DNA of 64,000 nucleotides from Bacteroidales bacterium (lineage in GTDB: Bacteria > Bacteroidota > Bacteroidia > Bacteroidales > VadinHA17). Position 1 is the first letter of the stretch; every line of letters starts with the position of its first letter. The DNA is taken from assembly GCA_025454795.1 (NCBI GenBank), contig JALONT010000001.1, positions 1 to 64,000 of the forward strand, given 5' to 3'. This document shows positions 42,636 to 52,076 of this stretch, piece after piece. A program made the translations under genes and the position numbers. Under the pieces are notes generated by a model. It was not told where the DNA came from. It did no database searches and worked only from the letters and a program-made list of their open reading frames with translations.

Positions 42636-43929
42636 TATGGCAGGCTTGAAATCTATATTCAATCCGTTGGGTTTTTTCCGGGATCTGAAAAGAAAAGACC
42701 ATCTTCCTGTTTTCGGGGCACTTGATATTCTTAAATATATCGGTCCGGGACTTCTTGTAACAATAGGTTTTACTGATCCCGGGAACTGGGCAGCTAATAT
42801 TGCAACCGGGTCTGGGTATGGATACACTCTGTTATGGGTTGTGACCTTATCGACTATAATGCTCATTGTTCTTCAGCATAACGTTGCTCATCTTGGCATA
42901 GCAACCGGTTATTGTCTTGCAGAGGCTGCGACAATATACACTAACCGCAAAATTTCAAAGATTATGCTTTCTTTTGCGACGCTGGCTTCCGTGGCAACTT
43001 CTCTTGCAGAGATTCTTGGAGGCGCCATTGCTCTTCAGATGCTTTTTAATGTCCCCATCAAAATAGGGGCTTTGCTGGTAACGATATTTGTTATAATAAT
43101 GCTTTTCACACACTCTTATAAGAAAATTGAAAAGTGGATCATTGCGTTTGTATCAATAATCGGTCTTTCATTTCTTTATGAACTCTTCCTGGTTGATGTT
43201 GACTGGGTAACTGCAGGCATTTCCTGGGTGAAACCATCTATCCCGGATGGTTCAATCCTTTTATTAATGAGTGTTCTTGGTGCTGTGGTGATGCCTCATA
43301 ACCTTTTTCTTCATTCTGAAATTATCCAGAGCCGCCAGTGGAACCTTGAGGATGAAGAGGTAATTAAAAAACAGATGAAATTTGAATTTGCCGATACTTT
43401 GTTTTCTATGATTATTGGCTTCGCAATTAACAGTGCAATGATTATCCTGGCTGCATCAACATTTTACCAGCATAATATTAAAGTCGAGGAGCTGCAGCAG
43501 GCTAAAAGTCTCCTTGAACCATTGCTGGGAACAAATGCTTCCGGGGTTTTCGCTTTAGCTTTGCTCTTTTCCGGGATTGCCTCGTCAATAACCTCTGCAA
43601 TGGCAGGCGGGTCAATTGTCTCGGGTATGTACATGGAACCCTACAATATTAAAGATAGTCATACCCGTGTTGGTGTTCTTGTTTCTCTTCTTGGTGCTCT
43701 TCTGATTATTTTCTTTATAGGTGATCCTTTTAAGGGACTTATTCTTTCTCAGGTATTCCTGAGTATACAGTTACCGTTTACTGTTGCAATACAGGTGTAC
43801 CTTACATCATCAAAAAAAGTTATGGGGGAATACGCCAACAGCCGATTTCTAATTGTAATTTTAACCTCAATTGCATTGACTGTAATTGTTCTTAATCTGA
43901 AATTGTTTTTTGATGTTATTTTCAGGTAA
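42636..43929 (+). CDS. Nramp-family divalent metal ion transporter
   Basis: The reading frame opens with the ATG at 42636 (start could be that codon or slightly earlier; the protein is about 430 residues). About eleven membrane helices. The metal-binding signatures are intact: FTDPGNWAANIATG in helix 1 (DPGN) and VVMPHNLFLHSEI in helix 6 (MPH). Nramp proteins import Mn(II) or Fe(II) with protons at the inner membrane. The patatin gene begins directly after its stop codon, so the two are probably co-transcribed. Several Bacteroidota have this transporter; metal preference cannot be read. Confidence 0.88.
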
Positions 43930-44727
43930 ATGAAAGGAGGAGAAAAATATAATACCGGACTCGTATTGAGCGGCGGAGGGGCAAGAGGATTTGCTCATCT
44001 GGGAGTTCTGCAGGCATTGCAGGAAGCCAATATTTTTCCGGATATCGTCTCAGGGACGAGCGCAGGAGCACTTACCGGAGTTCTCTATTGCGATGGGAAT
44101 TCCCCAAAGGAGATACTTAAAATAATGAAGTTGCAGAGTAAGTTTGATTACATGCGTCCTACAGTTCCCCGTGACGGACTCTTGCAGATCTCCGGCATCG
44201 TTAAGATCCTTGAAAGTCATCTTAAGGCAAAAAAATTTGAAGACCTGAAGATACCTCTGTTTGTATGCGCCACGGATCTTAACAATGGTCAGGCTGTCTA
44301 TATTTCAAAAGGTGAACTTATCACCGCCGTGATAGCATCTTCAAGCATTCCTGTGTTATTTAAACCTATGATAATCAATAATATATATTATGTCGATGGT
44401 GGAGTGCTTGATAATTTTCCTGTCAAACCGATAATAAATAAATGTAACATGCTGATCGGTTCCTTTGTGAATCCTGTCGGCTATGAAGAATCAATATCGG
44501 GACTTATAACAATAGCTTTAAGAACCTTTATGCTCGATCAGACAAAGGAGATGGTGGAAAAATCAAAATATTTTGATGTTGTGATTGCTCCTGCCGAGCT
44601 GACAAAGTTTGGTTTCCTTGAAACAGAACAGGCTGATGCAATTTTTGAGATGGGCTATAAAGTAACCAAAGAAAAACTGAAGGATCCCGGAGTTCAGAAG
44701 GTCATTGCCCTGAAGTTGGAGGCTTAA
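43930..44727 (+). CDS. Patatin-like phospholipase (RssA type)
   Basis: 265 residues with all patatin motifs: oxyanion loop [14 protein letters not shown] (~14-27), nucleophile Ser in SGTSAGAL (~43), and the catalytic Asp in [10 protein letters not shown] (~158). Such serine hydrolases cleave acyl chains from phospholipids. No signal peptide is visible, so it is probably cytoplasmic. It starts directly after the Nramp gene's stop, and its 3' end overlaps the convergent nfo gene by 26 bases. Confidence 0.9.
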   Translation: MKGGEKYNTGLVLSGGGARGFAHLGVLQALQEANIFPDIVSGTSAGALTGVLYCDGNSPKEILKIMKLQSKFDYMRPTVPRDGLLQISGIVKILESHLKAKKFEDLKIPLFVCATDLNNGQAVYISKGELITAVIASSSIPVLFKPMIINNIYYVDGGVLDNFPVKPIINKCNMLIGSFVNPVGYEESISGLITIALRTFMLDQTKEMVEKSKYFDVVIAPAELTKFGFLETEQADAIFEMGYKVTKEKLKDPGVQKVIALKLEA

Positions 44728-45562
44728 TCAGCGAATAAAGCTTCTTTATCTCTGCTTCCCACAATGATTCTTCAGGGGTTTCAAGTATCAGCGGCATATT
44801 TTCAAACCGATTGTCGTTCATTATAAATTCAAATGTTCCTTCCCCGATAAAACCGCCTCCTAAATTTTCATGCCTGTCGACCCGGGTGCCAAAATCTTTT
44901 TTTGAGTCATTAAGATGCATTCCTTTAAGATATTCTAAACCAATAATTTCACTGAATTTTTTAAAGGTTTCTATAAAACCGGCAGCAGATTTAACATCAA
45001 ACCCTGATGTGTAAGCATGGCATGTATCAATACATACTCCTATCCTGGATTTATCTTCAATATTATCAATAATATATTTTATTTGTTCAAATGTGTGCCC
45101 GAGGTTTGTTCCCTGTCCTGCTGTATTTTCAATAACTGCAGTTACTCCCTTTGTTTTATCAAGGACAATATTTATTGATTCAGCTATCCTTTTCAGACAC
45201 TCTTCAATTGATATTGTATTCAGATGGCTCCCGGGATGAAAATTGAGCCTGTCAAGGCCAAGAAGCTCGCAGCGTTGCATTTCGTCGAGGAATGAAGTTC
45301 TTGATTTCTCCAGGGATTCTTTTTCCGGATGTCCGAGGTTTATAAGATAGCTGTCGTGCGGAAGTATCTGAAAGGGTTTATAATTAAACTTCTCACAATT
45401 ATTTCTGAATGCGCTTATTGATGATTCAGATAGTGGATTTGAAAACCATTGTCTTTGATTTTTCGTAAACAGAGCAAATGCTTTTGCCCCAATGGCATTC
45501 GCATTTAACGGAGCATTCTGAACTCCACCCTCCGCACTTACATGTGCACCAACATATTTCAT
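44702..45562 (-). CDS. nfo: Endonuclease IV (AP endonuclease)
   Basis: 286 residues. Nfo cuts the DNA backbone 5' of abasic sites in base-excision repair using three zinc ions. Seen: [13 protein letters not shown] at the N-terminus, [73 protein letters not shown] and ILETPEE, with the usual His, Glu and Asp metal ligands. Its 3' end overlaps the patatin gene's. A tandem of TCTTTGG units lies between it and the PurF-like gene upstream. Confidence 0.94.
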   Translation of the reverse strand: MKYVGAHVSAEGGVQNAPLNANAIGAKAFALFTKNQRQWFSNPLSESSISAFRNNCEKFNYKPFQILPHDSYLINLGHPEKESLEKSRTSFLDEMQRCELLGLDRLNFHPGSHLNTISIEECLKRIAESINIVLDKTKGVTAVIENTAGQGTNLGHTFEQIKYIIDNIEDKSRIGVCIDTCHAYTSGFDVKSAAGFIETFKKFSEIIGLEYLKGMHLNDSKKDFGTRVDRHENLGGGFIGEGTFEFIMNDNRFENMPLILETPEESLWEAEIKKLYSLIKPPTSGQ

Positions 45563-45585
45563 TTTCTTGAGTCTTTTGTTTTGGA

Positions 45586-45643
45586 TCTTTGGTCTTTGGT
45601 CTTTGGTCTTTGGTCTTTGGTCTTTTATCTTTGGTCTTTTATC
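45586..45643. repeat. Heptanucleotide tandem repeat TCTTTGG
   Basis: Five perfect TCTTTGG units (45586-45620), then degenerate units with TCTTTTA inserted. It lies between the start of nfo and the stop of the upstream PurF-like gene, i.e. in the nfo leader. Copy number could vary by slippage. Confidence 0.9.
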
Positions 45644-47047
45644 TTAAAAATATGAGCTTCCGTCCCAGCAATGAGTGCAAAGTTTTTCCTTCGGTAGTCC
45701 TATTGCTTCAACCAGATCATCAAGTCTCTGATATACAAGAGAATCCAGGTCGAGGTTTTCGGCTATTTGTTCAACCATTTTTTTGTATTTTTCAGAATCC
45801 GGATCAGAATATTCCTTAAGATCCTTTTCTTCTCCGTTCATCTGGAGTATTGCCTTTCTTCCTGCCAGTTCAAGAGGTGTCCTTGACTGCGAAAAATTCA
45901 GGAATTCGCAGGGATATAAAAGCGGGGGACAGGCTATCCGCATATGAATTTCTGCCGCACCTGATTTTCTCAGATCTTTAGAATTATCCTTCAGCTGTGT
46001 GCCCCTTACTATGCTGTCGTCGAGAAAAACCATTTTCTTCCCATCTATTATTGCCTTATTGGGGATCAGTTTCATTTTTGCAACAAGGTCTCTCATATCC
46101 TGGCTCTGTGGCATGAAACTGCGAGGCCAGGTGGGTGTATATTTCGAATAAGGTCTCATTGTGGGCATATCTTTTTCATTGGCATATCCCGTTGCATGTC
46201 CAACACCGGAATCGGGAACACCGGACACATAATCAGCAACAACATTATCCCTTCTTGCAAGAGCAGCACCACATCTGTATCGGCATTCGTCCACATTAAT
46301 GCCTTCGTAATAAGAGGGAGGATATCCCCAATAGACCCATAAAAATGCACAAACCTGCATTTTTTCTCCGGGTTTTTTCAGCTGAGTTAATCCATCAGAT
46401 GTTATATGGATAATCTCCCCCGGTCCCAGATAATATTCAAGCTCGAATCCGGTGTTAGGAAAGGCGCAAGACTCTGATGCCACTGCCCTTGCTTCTTCTC
46501 TTTTACCGATCACCACCGGTGTTCTTCCAAGCTTATCCCTGGCTGCTATTATTCCTTCTTCAGTAAGTATCATAATTGAACACGATCCTTTTATGTTTTC
46601 AAAAACATTTTCTATACCTGCAACAAAGGACTCTTTTTCTATGATCAGGTTGGCAACGACTTCTGTAGGATTTATATTCCCTTCAAAATTTTCGGTGAAA
46701 TGTTTCTTCTTTTCCAGTAAATGTTTTTCCAGTTCAATCAGATTTACCAGCCTGCTTACCGTTACAATTGCAAAACGACCAAGGTGTGAATTAAAAAGTA
46801 TAGGCTGGGGATCTGTATCGCTGATTATACCCATTCCCGAGTTGCCGGAAAATTCTTTTAATTCATCTTCAAATTTATTTCTGAAATATGAGTTTTCAAG
46901 ACTGTGGATGGATCGGCGGAATCCCTTACCGGGCACAATAAATACCATACCCGCCCGTTTCGTACCCAGATGGGAATGATAATCGGTACCAAAGAATACA
47001 TCTTCAACACAATCACCCTTTGAAACTACGCCAAAAAAACCACTCAT
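45644..47047 (-). CDS. Amidophosphoribosyltransferase-like protein lacking the N-terminal Cys
   Basis: 467 residues with PurF architecture: N-terminal Ntn-hydrolase domain (~1-230) and C-terminal phosphoribosyltransferase domain, with the PRPP loop VFLDDSIVRGTQ (~341-352) and SGVPDSGVGHATGYA. PurF makes phosphoribosylamine from PRPP and glutamine. Here the N-terminus is MSGFFGVVS; the glutaminase nucleophile Cys that should follow Met is Ser. Glutamine hydrolysis by the usual route is therefore unlikely; ammonia-dependent or other function is possible. The C-terminal CTHCWDG has two Cys. I believe similar divergent PurF paralogues occur in other Bacteroidota. Confidence 0.82.
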   Translation of the reverse strand: MSGFFGVVSKGDCVEDVFFGTDYHSHLGTKRAGMVFIVPGKGFRRSIHSLENSYFRNKFEDELKEFSGNSGMGIISDTDPQPILFNSHLGRFAIVTVSRLVNLIELEKHLLEKKKHFTENFEGNINPTEVVANLIIEKESFVAGIENVFENIKGSCSIMILTEEGIIAARDKLGRTPVVIGKREEARAVASESCAFPNTGFELEYYLGPGEIIHITSDGLTQLKKPGEKMQVCAFLWVYWGYPPSYYEGINVDECRYRCGAALARRDNVVADYVSGVPDSGVGHATGYANEKDMPTMRPYSKYTPTWPRSFMPQSQDMRDLVAKMKLIPNKAIIDGKKMVFLDDSIVRGTQLKDNSKDLRKSGAAEIHMRIACPPLLYPCEFLNFSQSRTPLELAGRKAILQMNGEEKDLKEYSDPDSEKYKKMVEQIAENLDLDSLVYQRLDDLVEAIGLPKEKLCTHCWDGSSYF

Positions 47048-47136
47048 TAGTTTGAATATTAATTAATTAATAAATCCTGCTCCGCTGGTAAATTTAATCA
47101 ATGGTTCTGATATTATTTAATTTTATTATATATTAT

Positions 47137-47144
47137 TACTTTTG
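47137..47144 (+). promoter_or_regulatory. -7 box of the coiled-coil membrane protein gene
   Basis: TACTTTTG fits TAnnTTTG; it ends 29 bases before the ATG. Confidence 0.6.
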
Positions 47145-47173
47145 CAGACGCATATCTTATAAAAACAATCTAA

Positions 47174-48079
47174 ATGACAGAAACAGTTATCAACTCACCA
47201 AAAGTGCAGCCAGATAAAAAAAGTGTTCCGGTCGGTATGATCGCGATATCAATTATTCTTGCCGCTGCTCTTATTTTTCTTGTAGTAAAGTATGTCGACC
47301 AGAAGAATAAAATGATCGAAATGGAAACTGTGCTTACTCAGGAAAAGGATTCTCTGGCACATGAACTAATGCTTATGGTCGCCAGCTATGATACACTTAA
47401 AAGCGATAACGATAGTCTTAACGCGAGTCTCGAAAGAGAAAAAAAGAGGATCATTCAATTACTCTCGGTAAATGCATCAAATATCCAGCTGATTAAAAAA
47501 TACAGAAGTGAGATCACCACGATGCGTGAAATAATGAAAAGCTATATTGTCCAGATTGATTCCCTGAATACCCGCAATAAAATTCTTGTCGCGGAAAATA
47601 CTCAGATTATACAGGAGTATACAAAGGTTCAGAATTCAAATGCTGAACTTGAAAAAGTCAAAGAGGAATTGAATTCAAAAGTCGAGATTGCTTCTGTTAT
47701 CCAGGCAAAAAATATTGCTGCTGTAGCCCTGAATAAAAAACGTAAGGAGACTTCCAGGCTCGCTCTGCTTGATAAATTAAGGATTTGCTTTACTCTTCGT
47801 GAAAATCCGATTGCAAAAGCCGGAGTAAAAGAAGTGTTCATGAGAGTCCTGAGGCCAGATTCTCTGATAATTACCAGCAGTCCCGATAATCTCTTTGACT
47901 ATAAGGGAAATAAGCTGATCTATTCTGCAAACCGTTCTGCTGATTATTTGAATCAGGATATTGAGATGTGTATTTTTCTTGATAATACCGGCGACTTTGT
48001 ACCTGGAAACTATAGTGTTGAACTTTACCTTGACGACAATATCATCGGAAAAACAACCTTTATGCTTACAAAGAGATGA
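47174..48079 (+). CDS. Membrane-anchored coiled-coil protein
   Basis: 301 residues: a short cytoplasmic N-terminus, one membrane helix (~20-40, VGMIAISIILAAALIFLVV), a long coiled coil (~45-180 with heptads in MIEMETVLTQEKDSLAHELM and RNKILVAENTQIIQEYTKVQ), and a C-terminal ~100-residue beta-rich domain (EVFMRVLRPDSLIITSSPDN, GNYSVELYLDD). Similar proteins are common in Bacteroidota without an assigned role; a periplasmic structural or scaffold role is a guess. It converges with hemW, whose coding 3' end carries its likely terminator. Confidence 0.8.
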   Translation: MTETVINSPKVQPDKKSVPVGMIAISIILAAALIFLVVKYVDQKNKMIEMETVLTQEKDSLAHELMLMVASYDTLKSDNDSLNASLEREKKRIIQLLSVNASNIQLIKKYRSEITTMREIMKSYIVQIDSLNTRNKILVAENTQIIQEYTKVQNSNAELEKVKEELNSKVEIASVIQAKNIAAVALNKKRKETSRLALLDKLRICFTLRENPIAKAGVKEVFMRVLRPDSLIITSSPDNLFDYKGNKLIYSANRSADYLNQDIEMCIFLDNTGDFVPGNYSVELYLDDNIIGKTTFMLTKR

Positions 48080-49216
48080 TCACTTATCTCCGGGCATCAT
48101 AAGCTCGGAAATAATATTATCTGATATCATCATACCCTGGTTCGTAAGGACCAGGGTGTTTTTTTCCTGTTTCATTAATCCGTAATTCATGAATTTTCCT
48201 GACAGGTTAATGATATAATCATAGCCCTCCTTTTCAAAATTCTTCTCGACATACTCAAGGTCAATTCCCCACATTGTTCTTAATGAGGTCATTATATATT
48301 CATTGAACCTGGTTTTTGCGTCAAGTTCCTCTATTTCAAAAACCGGCTTCCCTTCATTTACTGATTTAATATACTTTTTCAGATCTCTGACATTCCACTG
48401 CCGTGAATAACCGTTAAATGAGTGTGCCGAGGGACCCAGGCCAAGATATGACGCCTGTTTCCAGTAATTTGAATTATGAACAGAGAAAAATCCGGGTTTC
48501 CCGAAATTTGAAATTTCATAATGAATAAATCCGGCTGCTGCTGATTTTTCAATCAATATGTTAAACTGAGAATTGCTTTCCTCCTCTTCGATCTCTTCCA
48601 GCAATCCTTTTTCTTTCATCTTTCCGAAAACCGTTCCCGGCTCAATTGTAAGATGGTAGGCAGACAAATGGGTGATGCCAAAAGTGAATGATTTATCAAG
48701 ATTGGAAGACCAGTTTCCGGGGTTCTGGCCTGGTATCCCATAGATCAAATCTATTGTCACATTCTCATATCCTGCATAGAATACTTCATTAAGAGCAGCA
48801 GTTGCCTGCTCTGATGTATGCCTTCTGTTGAGCATTTTAAGATCCTCATCGTGCCATGATTGAATTCCCATACTGATCCTGTTTATTTCAGTTTTTTTCA
48901 GCATTTTCAGGTATTCAGGAGTTACATCATCAGGATTAATTTCCAAAGTAATCTCGCTTTCGGCTTCAATATTATAGTGCCTTTTCAGATTATCAAAGAT
49001 CATTGCCAGTTCATCACCGGATAATACAGAAGGTGTTCCCCCTCCCAAATAAATGGTAGATATTGATTCTTTTCCAGTGTAATCTTTCCTGATTTCAGCT
49101 TCTTTTACTAGTGCATTTACAAATGCCGCATTATTATCACCGGAAATTATATGATAAAAATCGCAGTAATGGCAAAGTTTTTTGCAAAAAGGAATATGTA
49201 TATAAATGCCTGCCAT
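48080..49216 (-). CDS. hemW: HemW-like radical SAM protein
   Basis: 378 residues. The radical SAM [4Fe-4S] motif CKKLCHYCDF (CxxxCxxC) is at ~10-18, followed by YLGGGTPSVL (~57), ITLEINPDDVT, RISMGIQSW and GIPGQNPGNW. The C-terminal HemN-like domain includes GLGPSAHSFNG. HemW is a haem chaperone related to, but not the same as, the anaerobic coproporphyrinogen oxidase HemN; the CxxxCxxC followed by F rather than HemN's extra Cys favours HemW. ATG start; convergent with the coiled-coil gene, with one base or less between stops. Confidence 0.88.
   Translation of the reverse strand: MAGIYIHIPFCKKLCHYCDFYHIISGDNNAAFVNALVKEAEIRKDYTGKESISTIYLGGGTPSVLSGDELAMIFDNLKRHYNIEAESEITLEINPDDVTPEYLKMLKKTEINRISMGIQSWHDEDLKMLNRRHTSEQATAALNEVFYAGYENVTIDLIYGIPGQNPGNWSSNLDKSFTFGITHLSAYHLTIEPGTVFGKMKEKGLLEEIEEEESNSQFNILIEKSAAAGFIHYEISNFGKPGFFSVHNSNYWKQASYLGLGPSAHSFNGYSRQWNVRDLKKYIKSVNEGKPVFEIEELDAKTRFNEYIMTSLRTMWGIDLEYVEKNFEKEGYDYIINLSGKFMNYGLMKQEKNTLVLTNQGMMISDNIISELMMPGDK
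48134..48165 (+). terminator. Terminator for the coiled-coil gene, embedded in the end of hemW
   Basis: ACCCTGGT and ACCAGGGT form a perfect 8-bp stem with an 8-base loop followed by GTTTTTTT on the plus strand. It lies within the last codons of hemW (minus strand) and 55 bases after the coiled-coil gene's stop. Confidence 0.8.
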
Positions 49217-49290
49217 AGTTGAAAATTGCAGATTTAAAATTATAAATAAAATACCATACTAATAACTATATTTACATCAGGTTAAGAATT

Positions 49291-49671
49291 ATGATTAAAA
49301 AGAATATATTCACCATAACAACGTCCCTGATTATCCTCTATCTGAGTCTGGCAGGTTCACTGACAATCAACAGGATTAATTTTATTAATATTTCATATAT
49401 AGATAAAATCGGGCATTTTGGTCTTTATTTCATTTTGATGGCTGTTATTATAATTGAGCATAGAAGTTCTTTCTTTAATACCAGGCAATTATTATTAATA
49501 GCATTAATACCTTTCTCGTTCGGAATATTAATAGAATTAATGCAATTGTATTTTACAACTGATCGCAAAGGAGAGATACTGGATGCTATTTCTAATTGTG
49601 CAGGAATAACTGTCGCGCTCTATTTATGGCTTGTTTTTAAACCATACTATAAGCAGAGCATCAGATCATAA
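49291..49671 (+). CDS. VanZ-like membrane protein
   Basis: 126 residues, four membrane helices. The VanZ pattern is seen: DKIGHFGLYFILM (~37), then FGILIELMQLYFTTDRKGEI (~87) and DAISNCAGITVAL. VanZ itself gives low-level teicoplanin resistance, but the small stand-alone members have no known role. It converges with the Rrf2 gene, overlapping by 11 bases. Confidence 0.8.
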   Translation: MIKKNIFTITTSLIILYLSLAGSLTINRINFINISYIDKIGHFGLYFILMAVIIIEHRSSFFNTRQLLLIALIPFSFGILIELMQLYFTTDRKGEILDAISNCAGITVALYLWLVFKPYYKQSIRS

Positions 49672-50101
49672 ATTTTTCACTCTCATCTTTTTTCTTAATA
49701 AGATCGTTGATTGTCGTACTACTGAACATTTCAACAAGATCTGTTCTGATTTTTGTATAATCGTCATGAAGAGGGCATGTATCTTTTCTTTTTTCAACAC
49801 CTTTGCATGTACTGTTATGTACAATACAGTTTGTAAAGATCTCATCTCCATCGATCGTTTTCACAATATCAAGTAATGTTATTTTCTTAGGCTCTTTCAT
49901 GAGTGAAAATCCTCCGTGCGGTCCCTTGGTAGAATGCAGAATTTTCTGTTTTGCCAGCTGCTGAAGTATTTTGGCGAGAAAAGGAGTCGGCAGGGACAGA
50001 TCTTTTGATATCTGTTTAATTCCGGTCTTTCCTCCGGTCTTTGGCCTGTTCGCTATGTAAATGACAGCACGAAGACCATATCTGCATGAGTTTGAAAACA
50101 T
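49661..50101 (-). CDS. Rrf2-family transcriptional regulator with putative Fe-S cysteines
   Basis: 146 residues. Winged helix N-terminus (SCRYGLRAVIYIANRPK, DLSLPTPFLAKILQQLAKQK, STKGPHGGFSL). Three Cys lie in CIVHNSTCKGVEKRKDTC (~93-110), as in NsrR/IscR-type regulators that bind a [2Fe-2S] or [4Fe-4S] cluster sensitive to NO or iron state. Targets unknown; no operator was identified. It precedes nothing else on its strand and follows rpiB by two bases, so it may be in the same transcript. Confidence 0.88.
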   Translation of the reverse strand: MFSNSCRYGLRAVIYIANRPKTGGKTGIKQISKDLSLPTPFLAKILQQLAKQKILHSTKGPHGGFSLMKEPKKITLLDIVKTIDGDEIFTNCIVHNSTCKGVEKRKDTCPLHDDYTKIRTDLVEMFSSTTINDLIKKKDESEKFMI

Positions 50102-50102
50102 G

Positions 50103-50549
50103 TTAATATATTTTTAACGGTATTTTGTCAATCCTTCTTTTATGCCGTCCTCCTTCAAATGATGTCTCAAGAAAAGTTTTAACCATGAGATAAGCTTCTG
50201 ATTCTGATACAAACCTTCCGGGAATGGCACATATATTTGCATCATTATGAGCTCTGGCCAGCCTGCTTATCTCTTCGCTCCAGCATAATGCACTCCTTAT
50301 TCCCGGATGCTTGTTTACTGTCATGTTCATTCCATTTCCCGTTCCGCATATAGATATGCCAATCTCAAATTCTCCGGACGCTATAGCATTTGCCAGGGGA
50401 TGGCCAAAATCGGGATAATCTACAATCTCATCTGATGGACAACCGAAATCCTTTACTTCATATTTATCTTTTATCAGATAATTCAGCAGTTTTTCCTTCA
50501 AATAAAAGCCTGCATGGTCCGACACTATTGCTATTTTTCTCTTTTTCAC
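50103..50549 (-). CDS. rpiB: Ribose-5-phosphate isomerase B
   Basis: 148 residues. RpiB interconverts ribose-5-P and ribulose-5-P. Seen: SDHAGFYLKEKLLNYL, VDYPDFGHPLANAIASGE, GISICGTGNGMNMTVNK with the active Cys, and ARAHNDANICAIPGRF. Start GTG at 50549. It is followed two bases later by the Rrf2 gene. The 570-base gap upstream (to nadA) is AT-rich. Confidence 0.92.
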   Translation of the reverse strand: MKKRKIAIVSDHAGFYLKEKLLNYLIKDKYEVKDFGCPSDEIVDYPDFGHPLANAIASGEFEIGISICGTGNGMNMTVNKHPGIRSALCWSEEISRLARAHNDANICAIPGRFVSESEAYLMVKTFLETSFEGGRHKRRIDKIPLKIY

Positions 50550-51119
50550 CTGTTTATTATTTAATAATGATCTATGAATGCAATTAAAAATATTCTGTTA
50601 AATTAAAGAAAAAAATACACTTAATTCCTTATTTTAAAAACTATCCTATAAATTGACAATTGATTTTGTTTTCTGTATTACTTAAGTAATATTTTAATTT
50701 AAGCCTTGAACGTTTGTTAATAAAATGTAAGTAACCATTTAATTAAAAATCATAAACACGGGCAGTTTTATTAAAATATCATCTTTTGCATGATTTGAAA
50801 TATATTTAAAAATTATACTAAGAAAATAAAGTCAGTGTATCAACTTTAAATGAACAGTAAAAAATATACTTTTGTTCTTTTACCATTATTAATATCTGTA
50901 TTCTAACAGTTGTTAATTTTTCTTCTAACATGCTGATAATCAAAAATGGTATATTTTTTGAGATGTTGAAAAGATGTTTGCTTGATGATGACAATGAAAA
51001 AAACAATGAAAATCTTAATAAAATTTAAACACTATTAACAACATATCATTATCATCATAATTAATTTAAATTTAAATAACTTAATAATTATATACTGTTA
51101 ATTAAAATTTATTACCCTG
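50550..51119. other. AT-rich intergenic region between rpiB and nadA (divergent)
   Basis: 570 bases, over 75 percent A+T by eye. No coding frame with sensible composition, no tRNA and no riboswitch I recognise. It must hold the promoters of rpiB and nadA, but no good TAnnTTTG with -33 could be assigned. Confidence 0.5.
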
Positions 51120-52073
51120 ATGTCCGGAAAAGAAAAACAGGATATTATTTTTGAAATTAAGAAGATGAAAGATGAAAAGAATGCTATCATTCTTGCTCAT
51201 TATTATCAGACCGGAGATATTCAGGATATCGCTGATTTTGTAGGAGACAGCCTGGCGCTATCACAAAAGGCTGCATCAAATAATGCAGATATTATTTTAT
51301 TTGCAGGAGTAAAATTTATGGGTGAAACAGCAAAGATTCTGGCACCTGAAAAGAAAGTTTTACTTCCTGATATGAATGCCGGATGTTCACTTGCTGATTC
51401 ATGCAAAGCTGATGATTTTAAAATATTTCTTAACCAAAATCCGGGGAGAACTGTTGTTTCATATGTAAATACTACAGCTGAAATAAAAGCTATGTCAGAT
51501 ATTATATGCACTTCATCAAATGCGATCCAAATAATCAACTCTCTTCCTGAAAAAGAAAAAATAATTTTTGCTCCTGACAGAAATCTTGGAAATTATGTAC
51601 TAAATAAAACAGGACGAGATATTATTGTATGGAACGGAACCTGTCATGTTCATGAAGAATTCTCTCTTGAAGCAATTCTTAAATTGAAGAATGAAAATCC
51701 TGCTGCAAAAATAATTGTTCATCCTGAATGTGAACTTCCTGTAAGGATGGTTGCTGATTTTATTGGATCAACAGCAGCTTTGCTTCAGTTCACAAAACAG
51801 GATAAGAGCAAATGCTATATCGTTGCCACAGAACCAGGGATAATACATCAGATGAAAAAGGAAAATCCTGACAAGAATTATATTCCAGCCCCTCCGAAAG
51901 ATTCAACATGCGGATGCAATGAATGCAATTTCATGAAACTGATAACAATGGAAAAAATATATAAATGTCTGAAAAACGAAAAACCTGAAATTTTCGTTGA
52001 TAATAAGATAATTATTGATGCACTGAAACCAATAAAAAGAATGCTTGAAATTTCGGAAAAATTAGGCCTTTAA
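51120..52073 (+). CDS. nadA: Quinolinate synthase A
   Basis: 317 residues. NadA condenses iminoaspartate with DHAP to quinolinate in de novo NAD synthesis using a [4Fe-4S] cluster. Seen: AHYYQTGDIQDIADFVGDSL, FAGVKFMGETAKIL, NAGCSLADSC, NGTCHVHEEF, VHPECELPVRMVADFIGST and DSTCGCNECNFM. The three cluster cysteines (in NAGCSL, HPEC and the CGCNEC region) are present. nadB and nadC are not in the window. A MORN-repeat gene follows after three bases. Confidence 0.95.
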   Translation: MSGKEKQDIIFEIKKMKDEKNAIILAHYYQTGDIQDIADFVGDSLALSQKAASNNADIILFAGVKFMGETAKILAPEKKVLLPDMNAGCSLADSCKADDFKIFLNQNPGRTVVSYVNTTAEIKAMSDIICTSSNAIQIINSLPEKEKIIFAPDRNLGNYVLNKTGRDIIVWNGTCHVHEEFSLEAILKLKNENPAAKIIVHPECELPVRMVADFIGSTAALLQFTKQDKSKCYIVATEPGIIHQMKKENPDKNYIPAPPKDSTCGCNECNFMKLITMEKIYKCLKNEKPEIFVDNKIIIDALKPIKRMLEISEKLGL

Positions 52074-52076
52074 CTG

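Noticed and set aside
50818-51006. Short minus-strand open frame in the rpiB-nadA gap
   Set aside because: AT-rich chance frame without neighbours, motif or plausible start signal.
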